Positions 54,557-64,000 of a DNA stretch of 64,000 bases are shown piece after piece. Under the pieces are notes generated by a model. The model was given only the letters and a program-made list of their open reading frames with translations, did no database searches and had not been told where the DNA came from. The DNA is taken from assembly GCA_035048815.1 (NCBI GenBank), contig JAUCBN010000032.1:11123501-11187500 (forward strand), given 5' to 3'. Made by a program: the position numbers and the translations under genes. The DNA comes from Abelmoschus esculentus. Its lineage: Eukaryota > Streptophyta > Magnoliopsida > Malvales > Malvaceae. Each line of letters starts with the position of its first letter. The first letter of the stretch is position 1.

Positions 54557-55538
54557 ATGACATATGCCCTCGATTTCAGTCACACCCTCTACTTGCATCG
54601 TTTGTCTCGCATGAACTTACTGCATGAAGAATTACAATATCTAGAATCGGTCAATGCAAATTGTACTTTTGGCTAAAAACAAACTTGGATTTGTAGATTG
54701 CTAGTACAAGAAGGAAGTACTTCAGGATGAACTTCATTCGCAAAGGGAGCGCTGTAATACTCTTGTTCTTTCATGGATCTTTAATACTATAAATAAAGAT
54801 TTGTCGGCTGGTATAATTTTTACTTCTAATGCTGCACTTTTTTAAAAATATTTGAAAGAGAGGTTCGACAAAATTGATGGTTCATGGGTGTATTTTTTGC
54901 ATAAAGAAATTGTAACTTTGAGTCAAGGTAAATCTTTTGTATTTGTGTATTTCACTCACTTAAAATTATTGTAGGATGAATTCAATTCTTTTGTTCCTTT
55001 TCAACATGTGACTGCGAGGTGTCTCAATAAAATGTTAATCATCTGATTCAATAGAGATTATTTCAGTTTTTATGGGATTCAATGAAACTTATTCGGTAAT
55101 TCAAAATCAAATTCTTCTTATATAGCTAATTCCTTCAGTAAATCGTGCCTATTCCTTGATTACACAAGAAGAATCACAACGAATGTATCTTAATGGATAC
55201 ACTCCAATAACAACACTTTTAGACATTATAGTTTTATATACGCGAGCTCCCAACAATAATCAAGATCGGCGTCAATTTAATGGAGTTTGTGATCAATGCA
55301 AGATCAAAGGGCACAAAAAGGAAAATTTTCATCGGTTAGTAGGGTTCCCTCCAGATTTTAAGTTCTCGAAGAAAAATATACCTCAAGCTACTATGGTTTC
55401 CAACTCTTCCTCTACTCGTGACACTAATGTTTCACAGTCTCGGAATGCTCCACCATTTTTCACTCAATCTGGGAATACTTCACCAGTCTTTACTCAAGAT
55501 CAATATAACCAGATTTTGGACCTGTTACAGAGATCTCT
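54557..55538 (+). pseudogene. Copia G gag remnant
   Basis: A degenerate copia-type gag. The first 600 bp are broken into fragments. The open part 55156-55566 encodes a nucleocapsid-like region CDQCKIKGHKKENF, a zinc knuckle whose last Cys is Phe, followed by HRLVGFPPDFKFSKKN as in copia gags, then a Ser/Asn/Gln/Pro-rich tail (NAPPFFTQSGNTSPVFTQDQ). The tail frame runs a few codons into the D-like LTR; those codons are not native. Confidence 0.65.
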
Positions 55539-57365
55539 TGTAACACCTCAATTCCCCTCATTTTAAACCCTAATTTTAGATAAAATCCCAAATCAAAATC
55601 TTAGAATTTAAGGATTTTTAGTGGCTTAATTGCAATTTTTGGAAGTTTTAGAGTTCTTTCAAAATTTTGACAAAACCTTAGGCCCTAATTGGGTAATTTT
55701 TTCCATTTCTTATTTAGAAACTCTTCTCCCTCTCCTTTCCCATAAAAAATTATTTTGGAGATTAAATTCTCCATTAATTTCCATTTTTAATCATTTTAAT
55801 CCTTCATTCTTTAGTTATATAACACAAAAATTTCTATTTTGAATTTTTTCTCTTTGAACCATATTCCAAATCTATCCTGGAATACTCTGGTAAGTCTCTG
55901 CTTTCTTGTTCTTTTTATTTTTATTTATTTATGTTGCAATCTGGAATTAAGGGAGTTGAGTTTTGTTATATGTTTTTTTGGTTATGGGTTAATTTGTATC
56001 GAATCTAGTTGTATTTAGGTGTTAAAAACGATCTGAATCAAAGTAGAAGGGGAGTATTCTAATTTAAGAATCAAGTTCTGAGAATTTTATGGGTTTTTCT
56101 AGATTTTTCGAAAACCCAAATTTTCCCGAGAAAATTCTGGGAATCTGTTCTGACCCGGCCCGTGACCCAATCGACCCGAGATTCGACCCGACTCGAACCC
56201 TACTAACATCACTGCTAACATCATCATTGACTAGTGTTGACGTTAGCTTGATCAATGTTGACAACAGAGTTGACCAATGTTAAAATCAATGTTGACTTTT
56301 TCTGACCCAATCCCAATTTATGATTTTCCAGAGAAAATTCTAGAAATCTATTTTGACCCGAGACCCGACCTGAACTCTACTGACGTCACTACTTACGTCA
56401 TCTACTAATGTTACTACTAACGTCATCTGCTAAGGTCATTGATAGCGTCACTGCTGACATCATCTATTGAAGTCAATGTTGATCAATGCTAACAACAGCG
56501 TTGACCAATGCTAACAACAGCGTTGACCAATGCTGGCGTCAATGTTGACCAATGTTGGCGTCAATATTAACTTTTTCAAACCTAGTCCCACTTTATATTT
56601 TTCGACGTACTGTGTTTGATGGTGCGGCCCGTTTTTTGAAATTCAAACCAGAAGTGTCATTTTTATGACTTTTTAGTTTGAATGCTTTGTTAGAAGTTGA
56701 CTGCATCAAAATCAGAAATTAATTTATTGTTTTATTCAGGTGACGTGGATTCGGACTCCAAGTTTCTTTCTCCTCCTCATGGATGACCTTCTACTCCCCA
56801 GACTTCAGGATACGTACCTGAGTATTTAGTTTACTTCCATTTCGTGTTTTTTCCTGTACTGTGGCATAGTAGTGTGTCTTATATTTTTGTTACTCGTAGA
56901 TTCTACACCCACTAGACCTATTGCTAGAGCTAAGTCCAATAGACATTATTCTTGATGTTGAGCTATCCGCTTTAGGTGTCTCTCTCTCACTATTTCCTGT
57001 TTACCATTGTGTACAAATTTTGTTATTCTGAATAAGCATGTTGATTGCATCATAAATGTAATTCTCCAAAAATAAATCATAATGTTATGCTCTGTGTCAT
57101 ATAAATGCATATATGATTCTAAATTTATCATGCATGTCTCCTGTTAGTATTAAGCCACGTATTCCAACTCTATAATCTACTCATGTTATTACATTGGTTA
57201 GATTGTATGTACGGGGAAGTTCAGTGATATCTTTATCTGTTGAGAATCACTTCTGATCAGTGGCTCCACCTTCGGGTCGAGTTTCCACTTCTGTTTAGTG
57301 GCTCCACTTATGAGTCGAGTTTCCACTTTTGATGATGTGATGGAGTTAGAGTGGTTCGGGGGGGC
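55539..57365 (+). repeat. Element H: D-family LTR, interrupted on the right
   Basis: Starts TGTAACACCTCAATTCCCC and is colinear with the D LTR read on its own strand: CCCTAATTTT start, a TGACGTCA/GTTGACCAATG cluster (56160-56560), GGTGACGTGGATTCGGACTCC (about 56740), CTGTGGCATAGTAGTG, and the GTGGCTCCACTT(A/C)NGGGTCGAG repeat (about 57259-57320). It stops at GAGTTAGAGTGGTTCGGGG, about 570 bp short of the expected LTR end, where an Athila LTR begins. It is more diverged from D than D's two LTRs are from each other, so it is a related family or an older copy. Its left end lies in copia G gag. Confidence 0.75.
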
Positions 57366-58040
57366 TGATGCATGCTAAAAGATGAGCAATTAAGTGTAAG
57401 TGAACACGTCGTCAAGTAATAAAGTGATAAGTATTTATCGAATATCGTCCCCACAGGGATTAGTATACTTAATATGCTTTCTTCAGTCCTCTTGCTTCTA
57501 TAAAAGAAAAGTAAAAACACAATTTAGTTTGATATCGATTTAACTAATAAACTAATCTAACTAAAGTAATAACAATTATGAGTGAGAGGGAGTAGGATCC
57601 AGTTGTGTCGTATTGTGGATTCAATTGATCTGCTTCTTGTTCCAATGCAATTGCACTGCACTGCCTTGGCAGTACTGCAGATACTATCTCGGCAGCGACA
57701 ATGTTCTCTGCCGTAGCAATCCCTTGCTCTTGGGCAGATTTACCAAAGTTCGGCAAAGTGTCCTTGTATGGCTTCGCTTATCCCTAAGTGAAAACGCTGT
57801 TGAAGGTCAGTCCTTGATGATACCTCCCGACGTTAATCAATTATAACCAACAATCAATCCCACACTTCTTTTAGCCGTTGAAACTCTTAACCTATCCCTA
57901 GGCCGAGTTAGTATCCCCAATTAAGTGAATATCGTATTTATTCCTTTCGTGAGTCTAACTTTCCCGAGTCTAGACAAATAGATTACTTAAAAACTTCCCT
58001 CCCGGTCTTGGATGCAAGAAAAAAGAATGACAAAGAGTAT
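57366..58040 (-). repeat. Element I: A-family Athila LTR fragment, minus strand
   Basis: The complement matches the last 600 bp or so of the Athila A LTR (shared strings around GATAAGTATTTATCGAATA and CCTATCCCTAGGCCGAGTTAG). The left edge TGATGCATGC is the LTR terminus on the minus strand. Three A-type decamers occur: TGCCTTGGCA (57662), TATCTCGGCA (57685) and TGCCGTAGCA (57709). It is cut at 58040 by element C. Confidence 0.75.
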
Positions 58041-61000
58041 GTAACCCCCTTAACCCGGCTTAGACGGAACCGACACTAATGGGTTACACGGGGAATATCA
58101 AACCAAACTCGCGAGAGTCCGATTCGATAAACAACCCTAAAACTGTCATTTTATTTTTTTTATTTTATCTTACCTAGATGCACAATCTTATTCCTACGTG
58201 TCAAGGTCTCACTCAAAGCATTGACAATAGCACACCAATAAAAAACAAACGTCCGATTAAACACTTATGTAAATTAAGGACTATAATGTAAAACTTTTAA
58301 ATCATATTAATGAAATATAAATTCTTTTCATCAATGTTCAATTAAACACACAAGTGTTCCTCACAGCAAATTTTAACTCAAATGGATCATTCTATCATCA
58401 TCAATTGCATGTTCTTCTAATTTAGGGACCAAAATGTAAATCTTCCAAAATACAAGGAATTCATCCAAATTAGGTTAAATACCTTTAAATTAAATCAACT
58501 TTATGCATGCATTTAAAATTTCAGCTCAAAATAACATCTTTAGGTACCCTAATCGAACAAAGAAAGATATTCAGGACTAAAATATAAGTTCAGTAACTTC
58601 CAATTTTTGGTAGTCAAAGGTTTCGAAACCTTCCCAAAGGTTTCGAAACTTTTTGTAAAAGGTTTCGAAACTTTCCTGGAAAGTTTCGAAACTTTTCGCG
58701 TCTAGTAACTTTACAGAATTGAAACTGCCCGCAAGGTTTCGAAACATCCTGAAGGTTTCAAAACTATTTGACAAAGGTTTCGGAACCTTCAACCAAAGGT
58801 TTCGAAACTTTGGGTCTGGAACCAAAAGTTTCGTTACACTAAGTGCACACCAATTACTCAATACTCAATCATTGATTAGAACCACTAAATGCATCAGTCC
58901 TAGGCATAATTAGCTGGCACATAATCAACAACGTCACGAACATCAACCAAGCTATAAGCATGCTCCCTAGAAAATGATTATAACATAACAATCATGCAAG
59001 TTCACACTTCAACAATCCAAACAATTTCAAAGTTCAACAATTAACAAACAAACAATAATGATCTTATTACAACATAAACCATAGCCTAAGTACACACTCC
59101 TCACATAGGTTGGGTTACACATTGCCTTGCCTAATTTATTTGCCAAAAACATACCAAATTCAAAGTGATTCTTCCCCTTGGTTTCCTTGCCTCGAACGAA
59201 GCTTCAAGTGCCTTTACTTTTCTGCAATGATGAAAAGAGAGTTTAAGCAAACATGCTTAGTGAGGAAGCTCTACACAAAATCATCAATGTATCTATTTAA
59301 AACCATGATGAAACCATAATTTTGTAATACATTGTTAAATCATGTATGCTAACATCTTATGCTCATATTCTTTAAACCATATGCATCCTTGAGTTTACAT
59401 AACCTTGTCAAAACCATTTATAATAATGCACAATGTCCATCTCAAATTCATGTATGTATATTGGCATTCTAGTGACCACTTTAATGTGAACCTTGAGTTC
59501 ACTGAATATACGGATCCATTGTTAGAGACCATTGTCCCGTCATGACACGAAGTCACCATTAACATGATACGAAGTCACCATTGACATGACACGAAGTCAC
59601 CATTATAGCACTACCACGCACGATCGGACACATAGTCACCCTTGTTATGTGTAGGCGGCTCTACCATGCACGGTTGGACACAAAGTCACCTTTGTTACGT
59701 GTAGGCAATTTTCTGTATTCTCAATTTTGTTTATAGTGTACTTAAGAAAATCCTAATGACATGTCATTCGTATTCGAATCTAAAGTTAGTGTCACTAAGC
59801 CAATATCATAATCAAATGTGCATGATAACTTGCTGCTCATAATGCATGCATAATATGTTCAACAAATGAACCAAAAGCTATGCCCAAAGGCACCATCATG
59901 TATAAGGCAATTAACCATATTGTATTCAAAATCATTTCTCATAATTTTTCATAATCATGGATGCTAAATAAGCTATGCATTTCAGCAAGTAATTCTCATA
60001 TATGCACCATTTCAAATCATGTTCATGCATTTCCATAAATCTCATTGCATTACCAACATAATGCCTTTATCAAATGTAGCCGAAACTCATATCGGTTTAT
60101 TAAAAACATTTACTTTACTTACTCTTGAACTATGAAAGGTTTTCACACTCTTCCATACTCCCCAAAACAGAACCGTACCAAACGTGATTCGCTTTAAAGT
60201 CCGAAAGCATTCACTAACAAGCGAAACGAGCTTTCGCCGCTATCCGATGATCGCACCAACGCACCAACACTGAAGCACCTTCTTGTACCTCTTCTACAAC
60301 ATTAAAAATAGAGCATTCTCACATCATAACATGCTCAAACCAACAGCCATATCCGATCACCATAAAACTACCGAAAACATAGCCGAAAAGACCGTAAACT
60401 AAGCCGAAACGCATCCGAACAACATCAGCCCAAAACCTAATGAATCCAACATCTAATCTACTTCAATTATGAACCAAAAACACATCCAAACCATCCTTAT
60501 ATCTCCAGCAACATTAAAGCATCTAAAACAGCCCCTAAAACAACCGAAAAGCACCTTAAAACTACACCGATTGTATTATTCCGGGATTAAATCAATATAC
60601 TATCAAATGACGATTCAATTGATCATTTAATTAACGTAAAAACACAATTGAATCCATCTAATTCTAGCATTGAATGAGATCCAAAAAGATTTTACAAAAA
60701 CATTCACAAAATCACTAGATCTAACATTAGAAACATAGAATTAAGCTTTTATTCAAAGATTAGCAAGCTAATACTTGGGAATTTCAATAAAGAACCTTAC
60801 AAAAGAATAAAAATCCAGAAAATTACCTTCAAGATCTATTCACCAAAAAGATGTAATTTCCTCTTCTTGATTCCTTGCAATTTGATGTTGATTTGATAAA
60901 ATTGACGCTAAAGTTTTGTAAAGGATGGAAAGATGATCAAAATGATGTAATCTTTGTTGAAAAAGATTCAAAAATCAGCAAGGAATTGAAGAGAAAAGAT

Positions 61001-61486
61001 GAAGGAAAAGTGGAGAGAAAATGAGAGAAAAAGATGAGAGAAAAGTAGTTTTGAGATAAAAAGATTAAAATCTCTAATTAAAGTAATTAAAATACAGTTT
61101 GGTGAATAAATCATTATTAAAAATTAGAAATGGGTTTATGGCCCTCTAAGGATTCTAAGTTTAGCTTGCTTTTCAATTTAGTCACTAAAACTTCATTTTT
61201 TTCAAAAATTACAAAATAAGTCCTCTAATTTTTCCAAAAATTACAAATTGGTCACTTATGCATAATTAAGCATAATTAAAAATCAATATAAAGTCCAAAT
61301 TACTTTCTTTCAATCTTGAAACATATTTCCAATATTTTAAACCATATTCCAAAAATATTATTTCTCCTAATTAAAAATATTACTATTTTATTTTCCGTAA
61401 AATAATGAACCGAAGAACCCGATTCGACCCGAATCGAATTCTCCTAACTTAAGCCTAACTAATAACCCCAAAAACGGGATGTTACA
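58041..61486 (-). repeat. 3' LTR of C
   Basis: 3446 bp, plus-strand ends TGTAACCCCCTTAACCC and CGGGATGTTACA. Contains the palindrome array (58617-58815) and two 50-bp units with GTAGGCGGCTCTACC (about 59620-59705), plus the 22-bp repeats (about 59530-59610). Colinear with the T1 LTRs. Confidence 0.92.
58617..58815. repeat. GGTTTCGAAACC palindrome array in C LTR
   Basis: Eight or so units with AAGGTTTCGAAACCTT as best form (58617-58632, 58636-58650 and on). Third occurrence of the array in the window. Confidence 0.88.
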
Positions 61487-61503
61487 ACTCTCTTCCTCTT
61501 AAG
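61487..61503 (-). other. Polypurine tract of C
   Basis: CTTAAGAGGAAGAGAGT on the minus strand, directly before the 3' LTR start. Confidence 0.82.
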
Positions 61504-63555
61504 AAAATTTCGTCCTCGAAATTTACCTGAAGTAAACAAGTGAGGAAACTATTACTTCATGTTCTTCCTTGTCTCCCAAGTTGCTTCTTCCACACCTTGG
61601 TGTTTCTAAAGTACTTTAACCAAATCTATGGTCTTCCTTCGGAGAACTTTTGTATCCACATCCAAAATCCTCACCGGTTCTTCCTCATAACTCATATCCT
61701 CCCTTAACTCAATCTCCTCAACCGGAACAACATGAGAAGGATCCGATCTGTATCTACGAAGCATTGATACATGAAAAACATCATGCATCTTACTTAACTC
61801 CTCTGGCTACCTCAATCTATAAGCAATAGGACCAACACGCTCCAACACCTTATATGGTCCAATAAAACAATACTCAACTTACCCTTTCGTCCAAACCTCA
61901 TCACCTTTTTCTACGGAGAAACCTTAAGAAACACATTGTCTCTAACATCATACTCTATCTCCCTACCCTTCAAATCGGCATAGGACTTCTGTCTATCTGA
62001 AGCTTCCCTTAGTTTAGTACATATCAACTTAACTTTCTCATCCGTATCCTTCAACACTTGAGGCAAAGAAACATACTTCTGTCCAACTTCCTTCCAACAC
62101 AAAGGTGTACGACACTTATGCCCATATAATGCCTCAAACGGTGCCATCTGTATACTTGTCTGAAAACTATTATTATAAGCAAACTCTACCAACGACAATT
62201 GCTTCTCCCAAGAACCTTGAAACTCGATGACACAACATCTCAACATATCTTCTAAAGTCTGAATAACACGCTCAGACTGTCCATCCGTCTGTGGATGGTA
62301 AGCTGTATTAAAGCTAAGCCTCGTACCCAAAGCTGTCTGCAAACTCCTCCAAAACTTGGATGTAAACCGCGGATCTTTATCCGATATGATCGACTTAGGC
62401 ACGCCATGCAATCTCACCACCTCAGAAACATACAAATCCGCCAACTTATCCATGGAGTACGTCGTATGCACGACAAAAAAATGTGCATACTTCGTAAACC
62501 TATCAACAATCACCCAAACAGAATCCTTTTTGGACGGTGTTAACGGCAACCCCGTCACAAAATCCATGGTAATTCTCTCTCATTTCCATTCCAGAACTTG
62601 AACTGGCTGTAACAAACCTGCAGGGAACTGATGTTCAGCTTTCACTCGCTGACACACCATACAACGAGATACAAACTCCGTCACATCTTTCTTTAAACCA
62701 ACCCAAAAGTACACACTTTTGAGATCTCTATACATCTTCACACTACCCGGATGCATAGCAAACGGACTAGTATGAGCTTCCACCAAGATAGCTTGCCTCA
62801 ACTTCTGATCATCCGACACCACAATCCGACATCTAAAACATAACACCTCATCATCATCAAAATGATACTCGGTCGGTCTACCCTCAGCAATATCCTCCAC
62901 AAAAGGTACCAAAGCCTCATCCTCTAACTGTTTCACCTTGATCATCTCAACCAAAACAGGTTTTACTTGCAACTCCGCTACCAAACCACCTTCCTTAGAA
63001 ACACTCGATCTAACAAACATTGCTCTCAACTTAACATCCACTTTACGATTCAAAGCATCGGCCACTACATTAGCTTTCCCCGGATGATACTCAATAGATA
63101 AATCATAATCCTTAAGCAACTCCATCCATCTTCGTTGCCTAAGATTCAAATCCTTTTGTGACATGAGATATTTCAAACTCTTATGATCCGTGTATATAGT
63201 ATACTTCTCTCCATACAAATAATGTCTCCAAATCTTCAAGGCAAAAACCACCGCCGCTAACTCCAAATCATGGGTCAGATTGTTCTTTTCAAGTATCCTC
63301 AACTGTCTAGAAGCATAAGCTACAACTTTCCCCTCTTGCATCAAAACACACCCAAGACCTACGTATGATGCATCACTATAAACCACGAAATCCTTACCGA
63401 ACTCGGGTTAAACCAACACCGGTGCACTAGTCAATACTTCTTTCAACTTCTCAAAACTCTTTTGTTGACTTTCTTTCCACTCAAACAGAACTTTCTTTTG
63501 CAACAACTTGGTCATAGGAGCAGCAATGCTCGAAAACCCTCAACAAACCTATGAT
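61504..63555 (-). pseudogene. C pol: RT end, RNase H, integrase and chromodomain-like tail
   Basis: Minus-strand frame. The open part 63386-62580 holds RNase H (YSDASYVGLGCVLMQEG, KIWRHYLYGEKYTIYTDHK) and the integrase zinc region with both cysteines (RCMVCQ). A TGA at 62580 replaces the Trp of EWKWER. The core continues in the same frame at 62567-61911 with VIVDRFTKYAHF, IISDKDPRF and DGQSERVIQ, all D-D-E residues present. A stop and a frameshift near 61850-61910 precede the tail at 61788-61606 (MHDVFHVSMLRRYRSDPSHV) and a chromodomain-type end with stops. The RT part (63400-63555) has a one-base deletion in a T run near 63535. C is less damaged than T1. Confidence 0.87.
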
Positions 63556-64000
63556 TGTAACCCCCTAAGCCCGGCCTAGACGGAACCGATACTAATGGGT
63601 TACACGGGGAATATCAAACCAAACCCGCGAGGGTTCAATTCGATAAACAACCCTAAAACCATTATATTTTTTATTTTATCTTACCTAGATGCGCAATCTG
63701 ATTCCTAAGTGTCAAGGTCTCATACATAGCATTAGTGGTAACACACTAATCAAAGACAAAAGTTCGATAAAACTCTTAAGTAGATTAAGGAATAAAACGT
63801 AAAACTTTTAAATTCAATTAGTAAAGTAGAAATTCTTTCCATCAATGTTCAATTAAACACTCAAGTGTTCTTCACAGCAAATTTCAACTCAAACAGATCA
63901 TTCTAACATCATCAATTGCACGTTTCTCTAATTTAGGGACCAAAATGTAAATCTTCCAAAATACAAGGACTTCATCCAAATTAGGTTAACTATCATAAAA
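63556..64000 (-). repeat. Element F: another T1-family LTR, cut by the window edge
   Basis: Begins TGTAACCCCCTAAGCCCGG, the LTR terminus of the T1/C family on the minus strand, and is colinear with 58041-58480. It follows the RT region of C, so it is either a separate same-family insertion into C or, less likely, C's own 5' LTR brought there by an internal deletion ending exactly at the LTR edge. Confidence 0.82.

Larger units (their letters stand above)
54276..55538 (+). mobile_element. Short-LTR Ty1/copia element G, 5' part only
   Basis: A 152-bp LTR (54276-54427), a primer-binding site and a degraded gag are visible before the element is cut at 55539 by a D-like LTR. The short LTR and the gag type (zinc knuckle followed by LVGFPPDFK) point to copia. 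The remainder, with integrase, RT and the other LTR, should lie right of the window. Confidence 0.75.
58041..63555 (-). mobile_element. Tekay-type chromovirus C (T1 family), minus strand, 3' part
   Basis: A complete 3' LTR (58041-61486), the polypurine tract and the pol region up to the RT thumb are present. Proteins are close to T1 (for example the same MSQKDLNLRQRRWMELLKDY string), so it is the same family in the opposite orientation. At 63556 another LTR terminus of this family starts. Gag, protease and most of RT should lie right of the window if that LTR belongs to a further insertion. Confidence 0.88.

Noticed and set aside
1..64000. tRNA, rRNA or other structured RNA genes
   Set aside because: None recognised by eye; the only tRNA-related strings are primer-binding sites of the retroelements.

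Overview
This 64 kb window is plant nuclear DNA made almost entirely of nested transposable elements, with one clear host gene at 51521-52660. Evidence for a plant: LTR elements of the Athila, Tekay and Tat types (Ty3/gypsy) and Ty1/copia, a CACTA DNA transposon carrying intron-containing plant gene fragments, and a DUF1645-type gene. A eudicot is likely and a Malvaceae/cotton-like genome is possible, because the CACTA ends resemble ones I associate with cotton; this is a weak inference.

Left nest (1-47.9 kb). The outermost unit is an old plus-strand Athila element, B, visible as pieces at 6302-6539, 12903-14423, 26209-27612 and 45330-47929. Four elements split it: another Athila, A (1-6301); a CACTA transposon (6540-12902, 16-bp terminal inverted repeats, target duplication ACA); a Tekay chromovirus, T1 (14424-26154); and a second Tekay-type chromovirus, D, on the minus strand (27613-45329, target duplication CCTAC). 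D is itself split by a Ty1/copia element, E (31091-39396, target duplication ATAAC). B's reading frame rejoins across the CACTA insertion, and D's frame rejoins across E.

The CACTA element has no recognisable transposase. It carries fragments of at least three plant genes, all on the plus strand: a chloroplast chaperonin-60 beta-like gene, a TPR/DnaJ-type co-chaperone gene, and the 3' end of a RING/transmembrane E3 ligase gene. Introns are retained, so capture was at the DNA level. A Tat-type LTR also appears to lie inside it.

Gene island (47.9-54.3 kb). AT-rich sequence, including a degenerate minisatellite, lies upstream of an intronless 379-aa DUF1645-type gene with a TATA-like box and a poly(A) signal.

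Right nest (54.3-64 kb). Only left arms are visible: a short-LTR copia element is broken by a D-like LTR, which is broken by an A-family Athila LTR, which is broken by a minus-strand T1-family element (C), which is followed by a further T1-family LTR (F). The right arms should lie past the window in reverse order.

All element coding regions are damaged by stops, frameshifts or lost catalytic residues. Many stops fall at conserved tryptophan codons, as expected from deamination of methylated cytosine. The most unusual signals are family-specific palindromic motifs: TGTCATGACA spread through Athila B, TGCCGAGGCA-like motifs through Athila A, a GGTTTCGAAACC array in the Tekay LTRs and a TGACGTCA cluster in the D LTRs. 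Other unusual features are a 54-bp duplication flanking T1 with loss of its 5' terminus, and competing hairpins in the E leader. Boundaries were read by eye; those without a target duplication may be off by a few bases.
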